Source: Deltaproteobacteria bacterium
GTDB taxonomy: Bacteria; Desulfobacterota; Desulfarculia; Adiutricales; Adiutricaceae
Direction of reading: 5' to 3'
NCBI GenBank assembly: GCA_031263485.1
Contig: JAISFS010000046.1
Location: 1 to 64,000 of the forward strand
DNA: 64,000 bases
Made by a program: the position numbers and the translations under genes. The notes under the pieces were generated by a model, which worked only from the letters and a program-made list of their open reading frames with translations, had not been told where the DNA came from and did not search any database. Shown piece after piece: positions 36,056 through 45,316 of the stretch (the first letter of the stretch is position 1; each line of letters begins with the position of its first letter).

Positions 36056-38787
36056 CCTGCAAACTCCCATACGTTAAATCACCGGGCAATCATAGGGCGA
36101 ATGACCATTTCACCAAAAGCTGCTGTCCAGAAATGTCCATCCAATCCCACGGACTCAAACGATCATACGCTGCTGCTATTTTCCATCTGATCATATCCCC
36201 TATACGAAACGGATTACTTGCTGCATGAAAATCCTATCAAAATCATGGAAATTATCCGCGAACCCGTAAACAACCGCCTAATCCGACACAATCGGATAAA
36301 TCGTACCATGTATCCTCCTGAAATCCCTATCCCTTGACCGAAGGGCAAGACATTCCTAGTCCGTCCTCATCTCGGTCCCTCGCTCTCCGTTTCCTCCGAA
36401 TGACCATAATCCATGGCGAGAGTCCGGTCATCGCGCCCTTTGACCTGCTCTGCTTTCCCGATAGACCTGGCGAGTGAATCCGCGTCCAGACGCCAAGAAA
36501 GCTCCCTCCAACGTTTGCGCAAAGCAGGTGCAGCGGAGAATGTCGTTCTTCATGATCGGCAGAATTCGGCTGACATGATTGAAACCCTTAAACAACCCCA
36601 TCAAGGCCAGGGAATATGTTCCGGGTGTCCGTCCCGGAATACCTGACGAGATCCTGTGACTTCAACGAGATCTGATGACGCAGGTACCTACGGTATTCGC
36701 CGAGTCAGGCGGTTTCGAATTGAGCTTAAACCCCGTATGACATGCCTGAGATCAAAAATCCCTGAGACTCGACGCCTCCCGGGTAGACCCTCTTTCGGAT
36801 AAGGACCTGATACAACGGACGAAGAATCTGCGGGTGAGACAATTTAACCGGAAATTCCTGTATTTCACGTCAAGCGCCCGCGTATCTCTTCAGGAATTCT
36901 GTAACCACCTCAAGAGCATTGGGGCATGATCGTACAGTCGTCATGTGACTTTAGGCGGCCTTCTGACCCGTCACGGCGGACAAGATGATCATGCGGTTCA
37001 GGGGTCCAGGAGACACTGGCATTTCTGACCTCATAAGATATCATCCCGGTAAAGCATCATCTGGAACTCGGGTTTGATTTGTGCATATCGAGTTTAACTT
37101 GCGCCGCCCCTATCCGCGAAACCGCGTGAGTGCCGGAGACGGCCGTGAGGCCCAGCCCACAAGCGAACACCGGATATCCCTTGACATTCATGATCTCGTC
37201 TTGATTCCGGCCAGCCTGAAATTTTCTGGCGCGGCGGAGACACCTCCTTGCGATGGCCAATACCTCCATTCTCACTTATGCTGGACAGTTACGGCCTGTA
37301 TAGTTCCAGAGCTCCGTCACTATGGGGCCGGGACGGTCCAGAGGGACATGGAGAGCCCGTCCGGGGAAACCGATCCCGACTGAGTAAACCTTGTTTTGTG
37401 CCTCGATATGGTCAGCAGCTCAATCTATAAAGGGAGACAAGCGTATTTTGTCACAGAAACGGCAGGTAGGAACGGACAGATGAGAATCCCGAAAGCCGTG
37501 CGTCTAAAGTCGAATCGGTCTTAAACATCCTTTCACGCGTCAGACGTCAGTCCTGGCTCGCTCAAGTTAACTGCACCTTGCCACCCCAAGTCGGTGAGAG
37601 GCGGGAGCAGACGATTCCGTCATTCTGCCGCCGCGCACTTCCCCCAGGATAATATCCCCAGCAAGCGAAGCCGCCTGCAAGCCGCAATATTCCGTAAGAT
37701 CGCATGCCGGGTCTTATAGCACCCTGCCGTTCCGCCTGTCAACACCAGAATCCTCAATTTTCACTGTCACGCGATTCGTCAATAATATCCCCGAATGCGG
37801 CAAAAGTCTAAACAATAAGGAGATTTTTATGATATAACCCCTAATGACAACCGGATTATTGACAGATCTTCTTCCATTGATTTTCACTAATTTGATTTTT
37901 TCCTGTCGCCTTTGACACCGAAACAATCGCTAATATCCCTTTCAACTTCAAAAACACCTCGCCGTCCCGTAACCGAAATATCTGATTCTGTCTATGGCAG
38001 ACAAGTTCCGATCTCGGCTCGGACCCGCCATTCATCCAAATTTTACATTGTCTCGATTATTCCGGTCTCAAATCATAATTTCTCGACAGGATTGCATTAC
38101 CGGAAAATTTTTCATACTGTTTAATCAAGATTGATTCCACTGCAAAATTCCCATCCCTCACCTCCTGGCAGTCATTTGAGGGCTGAGTATCTGGGTCAAG
38201 GGTGCGCATATGTGCGGTGGTTTGAGGCTTTAGCGCCTGGATGTTAATGCGATGGACGCATAAAGATCCGCTTCCCTGTCGAGGTGGAGGGTTTTTGCAG
38301 TGGAATCAAGATTAATAATTCGGCAGGTTGATGGCCATGAACTTCGCATTGGAAATCACTTGCCGGATATGTCACCTGATGTCTGGTAACAGAAATCAAG
38401 TGCCACGCATGACGAGTGATATTGGCGGCATTCTTCATGTCGTTATCCGGCTTCATCAGCTGATTCCTGACTCCAATCTCTCCTGAAGACGCCGAAGAAC
38501 AAGTATATATCCACATTCATCTTGACTTCGCCGTCCTGACGAACCAGGCGCCCAATCAAAAAACCGCGCAGTCATGAGAACCCGCTCGTAACGATTCTCG
38601 TGGAGCTTCGCGTCGGTCTCGACGGCGGAACGCCATCAGGTACCATTTCCGCTCCCTGTCGTTTTCCGTTTCGCTCAAGCGCACTCATGCTTTGGCCTCC
38701 CCGCCGGGGACACGGGACCTCAGGGGGGACGGCGAGTCTCGAGGGCAATCCGGAACCCGCCAGGCTACGACACGATCGGGGCACGCG
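36056..38787. other. AT-richer gene desert
   Basis: About 2.7 kb between the TonB receptor and the GT9 gene. No frame has a convincing start plus protein-like composition. On the minus strand about 36,330-36,240, AGGAGGATAC precedes an ATG for a 31-codon frame (MVRFIRLCRIRRLFTGS...) upstream of the receptor; it may be a leader peptide or chance. Decayed genes are possible but I could not identify any. Confidence 0.4.
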
Positions 38788-40182
38788 TCAGCCGGGGCCA
38801 TGGAACGTCTGGCCGGACTGATCATCATCCGCATGAACGTTCAAGTCCAGGAGGCTTTCGGCCGCCGCCAGCGCATCTGTCGGCCCCGGAATGCCGCATG
38901 CCTTCCAGGGAGCGGCCCCGGGCGGCGGTTCGAGGGGGAGGCCTTGGCGCTTGAGCGCCCAGTCGTAGCATAATAGCCGAATCCGGTCGGACATGGGCGT
39001 CCACAGCGCCGGACTGGAAGCCGTATAAACGACCAGGAGCGGAGTCCCCGCCAGGGCCGCCAGGTGCGCCGAACCAGTGTCCACTGACATGAACAGATCC
39101 AGCCTGGCGCACAGGGCCCGGAACCCCCCCAGGGTGGTCCTCCCGGTCAAATCCTCGACAGGGGCGTCGGTCATGGCCGCGAGAGCGCGGGCGGCGATGC
39201 CGTCCTCGGGGCCGCCCGTCACGCAGAACGTCGCTCCCCGGCTGCGGTAGAGCCCTTCCGCCACGGCCTTCCAGTTCAGAAGGTGCCAGCACTTCTCCGG
39301 CTGGCGACCGGCAAGGCACAACCCGGCCTTGACGGCGTCGCCGGGGATGAGCTTGTAGAGCCCCGCCGCCTCCTCCTCGGCCTCGGGCGTGGGCGGTGCG
39401 AGCCTGGGCCGCAGGAGCCTACCCGGCCCTTCCCGGTAGGTCTCGTCCAGGGCCCAGGCGCAGAGCCTTGCCTGGTGTTCGGCCATGTGGATCTGGGAGG
39501 GCGGCACGGTATCGCCTTCCCTTTCCCCTGCAAAGCCCGTTTCGGCGCATTGCCAGGGCCAAGCGGGATCCTCGTAGCCGGGGATCCGGGACGCCACTCG
39601 CCGCCGCTGGCCCGCCAGAAGGCTCAGGATACCCGAGCGCCCCTTGTGGTCGAAGCCAAAGGCCGTGTCCCAGCGCTCGCGACCGATCTCCCTGGCCAAG
39701 CCGAAGGTGGCCTTGAGCCCAAGCCCGCGAGAGGCATGAGCGGTCACGTAGATCTTGTCCACGTCCGGACTCCCGGCCAGTAACCCCGCAGCGGCGGGCC
39801 GCGCGACCAGCGCCGTACGGCACCCGGGCGCGAGCCTTTTCAAAAGCGCCAGACCCGGGAGGCACATGAGCGCGTCCCCGATATTTTTCAGCTGGTAACC
39901 TATGAAGCCCGGCCCAGAACTCCCGAAGTCGCCTGCGGCGCGGGCCGTCCGCCGCAATGCCGTGCCTTCGTCGGCTACGGTATACGGGAGGCTTGAGGCA
40001 TTGCCCCGCGGATCCATCGGCCACGGCGCAGGCTCCTCTGGTCTTGCGGCCATCGGGGCAACTCCAGAGTCGGTATCCCCGAAATCATTCACTGTCCGCT
40101 CCGACCGCGACCCTACCGCATCGATTTCCTGTTTCGGAGGCTTTCCGGGGCGCATATGACCCGTGCATTCCGTAGCCGTCAC
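38788..40182 (-). CDS. Glycosyltransferase family 9 (heptosyltransferase-like)
   Basis: 464 residues. After an unconserved N-terminus of about 88 residues the GT-B fold starts at FIGYQLKNIGDALMCLPGLALL, then VDKIYVTAH and WDTAFGFDHKGRSGILSLLAG. The donor half has AGLCLAGRQPEKCWHLLNWK, FCVTGGPEDGIAARAL, LTGRTTLGGFRALCARLDLF and the family signature SVDTGSAHLAALAGTPLLVV. GT9 enzymes mostly add heptose to lipopolysaccharide core; the exact acceptor is not known here. The GTG start at 40182 overlaps the stop of the upstream hydrolase gene (GTGA), so the two are probably translated together. Without that overlap a later start would be considered. Confidence 0.85.
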   Translation of the reverse strand: MTATECTGHMRPGKPPKQEIDAVGSRSERTVNDFGDTDSGVAPMAARPEEPAPWPMDPRGNASSLPYTVADEGTALRRTARAAGDFGSSGPGFIGYQLKNIGDALMCLPGLALLKRLAPGCRTALVARPAAAGLLAGSPDVDKIYVTAHASRGLGLKATFGLAREIGRERWDTAFGFDHKGRSGILSLLAGQRRRVASRIPGYEDPAWPWQCAETGFAGEREGDTVPPSQIHMAEHQARLCAWALDETYREGPGRLLRPRLAPPTPEAEEEAAGLYKLIPGDAVKAGLCLAGRQPEKCWHLLNWKAVAEGLYRSRGATFCVTGGPEDGIAARALAAMTDAPVEDLTGRTTLGGFRALCARLDLFMSVDTGSAHLAALAGTPLLVVYTASSPALWTPMSDRIRLLCYDWALKRQGLPLEPPPGAAPWKACGIPGPTDALAAAESLLDLNVHADDDQSGQTFHGPG

Positions 40183-41981
40183 CCCCGTTTCGCCTTCCCG
40201 CCCGCAGGTACCCCGGAGCGTCTTCTGACGTTCGAGGCGCTCGTTCCTTTCCCTGAAGCAGGTTTTCTGGCGGAAGCGTTTCCGGTCACGGAAGCCTTGC
40301 CGACGAGTCTGGATCCGGAAACCCTTGGGGAGGATTTGGCCCGGGAAGCCTTATCGCCGGAAACCCTGCCGACAGATTTTAAACAGGAAGCCCTGCCGGC
40401 GGGTTTTGACACGGAAGCCCTGTCGATGGGCTCGGCCTCGGAGGCTATGACTTCGGGCTTACCTCCGAATGCCCTGACGGAAGGCGTGGCCGCGGAAGCC
40501 ATGATGGCGGGTTTGGCACCGAATTCCTTGGAGGAAGGCCTGACCCCGGAAGCCTTGACGGAGGGCTCGTTCACGGAATCAACGGCGGAAGGGGGCTCGG
40601 TCACGAATGCCCTGACGGCGGGCCTGGGTTCGAATGCCATGACGGCAGGCCTGATCCAGGAATCCCCGACGGCGGACCCGTTCATGGATTCCCCAGCGGA
40701 AGCTGGCTTGGCGCCGAAAGCCCTTACCGAAGGCTTGGGCTCGGAAACCTTGACGGCGGACCCGTTCATGGAGTCTTCGGCGGAAGCTGGCTCGGCCCCG
40801 AAAGCCCTTACGGAAGGCTTGGACCTGGAAACCCTGCCTGCATGCCCGTTCGCGTGATCCGCGGCGGAAGCCGGCATGACCGCGGAAACCCTGGCGGCAG
40901 GCTTGTCCGCGGAATCCCCGGCGGAATCGGGCTTGGTCCCGGAAACCATACCAGCAGGCTCGATCACGGAAGCGGGTCGAATGACCCGGCTCACTTCGAA
41001 TATGGATTCGGCCTCGGGATTGCCGAGCCCAATCGCCCTGGGGACAGGACCCTTTCCATGGGCCGCGAGGGCTGCCCTGGCGGCGTCAACGAGCCCGCAG
41101 AATAAGGCAAGGGAACCGGGATCCGAACGGGCCAGCCCCTCTGGGTGCCACTGGACGCCCAACACGAAGCCAAACCCCGGGAGCTCCACGGCCTCGATCA
41201 GGCCGTCCGAGGAATTGCCGGTCACGACAAGTCCATGGCCCAGCCACCGGATGCCCTGATGGTGCCCGGTATTGACCTGCACGGTCAGGCCGCCCGCGAG
41301 CCCGGCTATAATGCTCCCCGGGGACAGGGTCACCTCGTGGGTCGGGCGGGTGCGAGGGATGCGCTGGCGGTGCTCCACGGCGCCTTCCACCATCGTACCG
41401 ATATCCTCCCAGAGGGTGCCGCCCAGAGCGACGTTCATGAGCTGAAGGCCGCGGCAGACACCCAGCACCGGAAACCCCGCCTCCAGGGCAGCGAAAAAGA
41501 GAGCCGCTTCCCAGCGGTCCCTGGCCTTGTCCTGATTGGCCAGGCCCCTGGGGAGGCCAGGCTTGTCCCTTGGGTCGGCACCCACGTCCCCGCCTCCGGA
41601 CAAAAGAAGCCCCCCGATGCCGCCGGCGAGGCATTCGCGGGCCAAGGGCAAGTAAAGTTCAACCCCGTCCACACCGCCGCCGGCCGTACCTGCGGGGACG
41701 CGGCCTTTGCCGACCAGATACCCTTTGGGGGGCCAGCCACCGGCGGGCCGCCGGAAAGGCCTTATCTCCTCGCCTTCCTCGGGAGGGGGAGGCGGGGCGC
41801 CCTCATCGAAATACCCGGGGTCCAGCCCCGGGGTGGGCAAGAGGGCCGGTACGGCACCGGCCAGATATATGGCGTCCGCATAGTTGAGGTTCAAACGGGC
41901 CTGGGAAAGGGTCCAGCGATCATCCCAGTCCTGGGCGGTGCCGTTGGCGCAAGTGACGCCTATCAGCGGCCGGGTCGGCAA
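40179..41981 (-). CDS. C26-type glutamine-amidotransferase-like hydrolase (PuuD-like) with repeat tail
   Basis: 600 residues from a TTG at 41981, chosen because AAGGAG (41988-41993) lies 6 bases upstream and the family start (PTRPLIGVTC) follows at once. Class-I amidotransferase fold of the gamma-glutamyl-GABA hydrolase group: GLLLSGGGDVGADPRDKP, nucleophile Cys176 in VLGVCRGLQLMNVALGG, VNTGHHQGI, and His279/Glu281 in LGVQWHPEGLARS. An insert at about 55-100 is Pro/Gly-rich. Residues about 310-600 are a low-complexity Ser/Ala/Lys/Val tail made of 9-residue repeats, not known in PuuD (about 250 residues). It is coupled to the GT9 gene. Other gamma-glutamyl peptidase substrates are possible. 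Confidence 0.82.
   Translation of the reverse strand: MPTRPLIGVTCANGTAQDWDDRWTLSQARLNLNYADAIYLAGAVPALLPTPGLDPGYFDEGAPPPPPEEGEEIRPFRRPAGGWPPKGYLVGKGRVPAGTAGGGVDGVELYLPLARECLAGGIGGLLLSGGGDVGADPRDKPGLPRGLANQDKARDRWEAALFFAALEAGFPVLGVCRGLQLMNVALGGTLWEDIGTMVEGAVEHRQRIPRTRPTHEVTLSPGSIIAGLAGGLTVQVNTGHHQGIRWLGHGLVVTGNSSDGLIEAVELPGFGFVLGVQWHPEGLARSDPGSLALFCGLVDAARAALAAHGKGPVPRAIGLGNPEAESIFEVSRVIRPASVIEPAGMVSGTKPDSAGDSADKPAARVSAVMPASAADHANGHAGRVSRSKPSVRAFGAEPASAEDSMNGSAVKVSEPKPSVRAFGAKPASAGESMNGSAVGDSWIRPAVMAFEPRPAVRAFVTEPPSAVDSVNEPSVKASGVRPSSKEFGAKPAIMASAATPSVRAFGGKPEVIASEAEPIDRASVSKPAGRASCLKSVGRVSGDKASRAKSSPRVSGSRLVGKASVTGNASARKPASGKGTSASNVRRRSGVPAGGKAKRG
40230..40855. repeat. 27-bp degenerate repeat encoding the hydrolase tail
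   Basis: About 22 units of 27 bases (some 30). On the plus strand most read GAAGCC(T/A)TGACGG-GGGC, i.e. a nonapeptide like EALTEGLGS; on the minus strand (the hydrolase frame) they read a Pro-Ser-Val-Arg-Ala-Phe type nonapeptide. Both frames stay open over 600 bases because the unit is a multiple of 3. Confidence 0.88.
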
Positions 41982-41987
41982 AGGCAA

Positions 41988-41993
41988 CTCCTT
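41988..41993 (-). promoter_or_regulatory. Ribosome-binding site deciding the TTG start
   Basis: AAGGAG on the minus strand, 6 bases before TTG 41981, where the conserved N-terminus begins. No ATG or GTG is as well placed. Confidence 0.65.
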
Positions 41994-42191
41994 CCAGGAC
42001 CGGCGCGAACGGCACGACCCTCCGCGCCTTCCATCGGCCCTAAACGGGCGGGCCCGACAGGCCCGACGAGACAAGAGTCAAGCCGGCTGCCCCTGCGGGG
42101 CAACCGTGCTTAAAGGGGGTGCCCCGCTTGGCGCCATGGCGCCGAGGGCAGTCGGCATGGGCGCGGCGTCTGCGGGCAAGGCCACGGGAAC

Positions 42192-42605
42192 TCACGCGGG
42201 CCTGAAGAGGATGACCGCCTCCCCGTCCAGGACCTGGACTTCTCCGCGGGCACGGGCCGTGGTACGCAGGAGGATCTTGCCCGAGGCATCGTCCTTGGCG
42301 GCTATCTCCACCCGTACCGTCAGCGTATCGCCTATGAAGACCGGGGCCTTGAAGACCAGGGTCTGCGAGAGGTAGACGGTCCCCGGGCCGGGAAGCGCCG
42401 TGCCCAGGATTGCACCCACGACGGAGGCCGGAAGCATGCCGTGGGCTACCCTTGTTCCGAAGACCGTCCGGGAGGCGTATGCCTCGTCCATATGCATTGG
42501 GTTCCAGTCCCCGGAGACGGCGGCGAAGGCCTCAAGGAGCTTCTCCGTCACCATTACGGTCCTCTCGGCGTAGTCGCCTTCCGCCATATCGCTGAAACTT
42601 GGCAA
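42192..42605 (-). CDS. MaoC-like (R)-specific enoyl-CoA hydratase
   Basis: 137 residues, single hot-dog fold. The hydratase-2 motif is clear: FAAVSGDWNPMHMDEAYASR with catalytic Asp and His, then FGTRVAHGMLPASVVGAILG. Typically hydrates trans-2-enoyl-CoA to (R)-3-hydroxyacyl-CoA in fatty-acid or polyester metabolism; the substrate here is not known. The start TTG at 42605 has GGAGG 4 bases upstream and includes FSDMAEGD, which matches the family's usual opening; an ATG at residue 7 is the alternative. It precedes the hydrolase gene by 210 bases on the same strand. Confidence 0.87.
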   Translation of the reverse strand: MPSFSDMAEGDYAERTVMVTEKLLEAFAAVSGDWNPMHMDEAYASRTVFGTRVAHGMLPASVVGAILGTALPGPGTVYLSQTLVFKAPVFIGDTLTVRVEIAAKDDASGKILLRTTARARGEVQVLDGEAVILFRPA

Positions 42606-44481
42606 GTTGCCTCCGGGCCCAAATGTTTGATTTTAAATGACGGAGAGGGGAAAAACAAGGTTCATGACATTCTGACGGTCCGCTGCCGCGGAAACGACCT
42701 GGCCCGCGCACCGGATGAAATGCCGCATACCCGCCGCCTTCAGGGGCGGATCGGGACCCGTACGATATCCGTCAGGCCGTGAGGCGGGAGTCTCTTTGGC
42801 CGGTCTGGTCCCCTGCTGTCCTGAGCCGGGCAAAAGCTGTCCTAAGATGCCATGACGAGGCCCGGATCGGGAGATGGCATTTGAGATGGGCTCCGAGCCG
42901 GGCTGTTTCCGGGACTTCACGCCGCGAACCGAGACGGAATCGCGCGTAAGCCCCGGCGACAGCCGATCCTGATAGTCGTTGGCAGAACGATGAAGATATT
43001 CCATCCGTCCGGCAAGCCCGGTTCCGGCCGTCGCGGATTCTTCAGTGTCGGGACACACGAGACCGCTCGAGGCATGAAGGTCAGACGGGCATGATAAAAC
43101 ATGCCCATAAAGCCATTCGCCGGATCCGCTGTCATTTCTCGGCCCCGCGCAAAGCTTGGCCCCGTGCAAAGCTTCAGGGGACAACGAAAAGCAACCCTTC
43201 CGTACCGAGGAGCCTACGAGGATGTGACGCGGGATTCGGGGCAACGGGAAGGCGGAGGGAGGATGGCTTAACCGGTTAGATATCTCCGCTCGGCAAGTTC
43301 TGTCAATTAATTTCGAGTCACTCCGCATCGTTACAGCAATCAATCATGCTCATTCATATTGCATGGGAGCGTTTCCAGTCTTTACCGTGTTTCTGACGAT
43401 ATTGTTGAGATTTTCGAACGGATCTCGTCTGTCTTTAGGAGTGTTGTCGATGGTTGTTGCAAGAATGGTTAGCCGAATCCGATCGGCCATGTTAAATTAA
43501 TATTGATTTTCTTGTATGAAAAGTCTGTGGATCAGATCGGTCTTGTCAACCAAGACGGCCTTTTCCTGACATAATAATTAAAATTTCCTATTCCGCCAAT
43601 AGAAGACGGCAAACCTTCGACTTTATGGACGCCCATAACATCACCTTTCGGATGGGCACTTAATGCGAGTGAATGATTCATAATTTTTGTTTCATGTCCT
43701 GATCATCAACGGCTATCCTGACAACCTAACGGCATTTGCCTTGCCAAAAATGAAATCACCTCAAGGAAAGCAACCTGATTTAGAGTGTTCTGACAGAACA
43801 TACTGAAATCAAAAGGCAAAAGGAATTCAGAGGAAGCCATTTCCAAGCTCCGAGACTATATGAGGAATCAAGCCGTCAGACGTTGACTTCGTTTTTCAAG
43901 TTGCCGCAATGCCGGAAAACCGATAATCAGAATGGCTCCCGCATACAATCACAACAAGCATGATCATGACGGCAACCAATTTATGGGCCCATCGTTAGGG
44001 CAACACACAAATATATCGTTGCCTATGAAAATTGCTGATAATTCAGCTTGTTTCGAGGCCTGACGCCAAGTCAGGGCCGCGAACGATATTTCGCTGACGC
44101 CCTTCACACCTCGCCTTATACTCTAGGGAAACGGCTTCGGATTGCCGATCCAGGCATTGCAGCAAGTTAATCCATTAACCCGGTGGGTACATTTTGGAAA
44201 TTATACGATACATGAATGTTCACTGCAATCAAGGCGTTTCGGTTATAAATCCATATTTGTTACGGCTACGGCAATCCATAATCGACTTTTAATTGAAACG
44301 ATTTTTTTTTCATACATCTTATCGAGCCCGCAAAAAAATTGAAATTATGAAGGTATCATCTTTTTCTCATAAATTACAGCCCTAGCGATATTCGGCGAAT
44401 TGTCAGGCGCTTGACAAAACCGATACTGAAAATTCGTCATATCTCTTTTCCTTGCCGCTGGCGAGCCGGCGGGACCCGACC
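42606..44481. other. Gene desert, partly AT-rich
   Basis: About 1.9 kb. 42,610-43,260 is GC-rich with only shadow frames; 43,270-44,450 is AT-rich with frequent stops in all frames. No RNA gene or insertion sequence recognised. Confidence 0.45.
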
Positions 44482-45240
44482 CTATCGCCAGCCCATGAAC
44501 CTCATGATGTTGTTGAAGAAGACGTCCTCCAACTGGGTCCTGTCCAGGCCGCTCACCTCGGTGCGCAGGATCTCGACCGCGTAGTGGTGGAACGGCACGT
44601 CGCTCCCCCAGAAAATCCTATCGGCACCGACCCTGAGGTAAGCCTCGCGGATCTTGGTGTGCATGGGCATGCCGGAATTCTCCAGCCAGATGTTCTCGGT
44701 CTTCCTCGCCACGTCTATGGCCGCCTGGATGTAGACTCCGTGGCCATGACCCATGTGGACCATGACGATCCTGGCCTTCGGGAACTCGTCCGCGAGCTGG
44801 CCAATGCTCCAGGGGAGGGAGAAGGGCGGGTGGCCGGAGTGGATGAAGACGGGAAGATTCCGGGAGACCGCCTCCTCCATGAGGGGAAAGACGCACTCGT
44901 CGTTGGCTGTGTAAGAGTTGAACAGTGGGTGAAGCTTCAGTCCGCACACTTCCCCCGTCCCGCAGAACTCCCGGAACCGCTCCGCCGAGTCGGGGAGCGT
45001 GGGATTCATCCAGGCGAGCGCGTATAGCCTTCCGGGAAACGCCTTCTGGGCGTCCAGGGCGGTCACGTTGTCCGGATAGCTCACTATGGCCTTCTCGATG
45101 CCGTACAAGGCCATCTCCGTTGCCATCTCCGCGGCGGTTATGGCCACCCCGCACCAGGACCCGAACTCGCCCACGTGGGCATGCGCGTCTATCTTCCTGA
45201 TTTCCTGCGGCCCGTAAAGGCGTCTCCCGGCATCCGTCAT
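44482..45240 (-). CDS. Amidohydrolase-2 family metal-dependent hydrolase
   Basis: 252 residues, TIM-barrel amidohydrolase. Metal ligands: KIDAHAHVGEFGSW (HxH, about 17-25), Lys/His region CGLKLHPLFNSYTAND, His in LPVFIHSGHPPFSL, His in IVMVHMGHGHGVYIQAA, and Asp in RIFWGSDVPFHHYAVEIL; ends with FFNNIMRFMGW, the usual C-terminal helix of this family. The reaction could be a decarboxylase or a hydrolase; sequence alone does not decide. ATG 45240 follows GGAAGGTG. It lies 76 bases after the methyltransferase stop on the same strand. Confidence 0.88.
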   Translation of the reverse strand: MTDAGRRLYGPQEIRKIDAHAHVGEFGSWCGVAITAAEMATEMALYGIEKAIVSYPDNVTALDAQKAFPGRLYALAWMNPTLPDSAERFREFCGTGEVCGLKLHPLFNSYTANDECVFPLMEEAVSRNLPVFIHSGHPPFSLPWSIGQLADEFPKARIVMVHMGHGHGVYIQAAIDVARKTENIWLENSGMPMHTKIREAYLRVGADRIFWGSDVPFHHYAVEILRTEVSGLDRTQLEDVFFNNIMRFMGWR

Positions 45241-45316
45241 CGAAGTTCACCTTCCCTTCCGATGAGAAGACGACAAATCCGGCGGAGCGACGTCCGCCCC
45301 GTCCGGCTCCTCGCCC

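Noticed and set aside
36100..36360. Fur box or cobalamin riboswitch upstream of the TonB receptor
   Set aside because: GATAAT-like words are present but not in the three-hexamer Fur pattern, and no B12-box-like sequence was found.
42633..43343. 236-codon minus-strand frame
   Set aside because: No homology, no ribosome site, mixed composition; in a region where many frames are open by chance.
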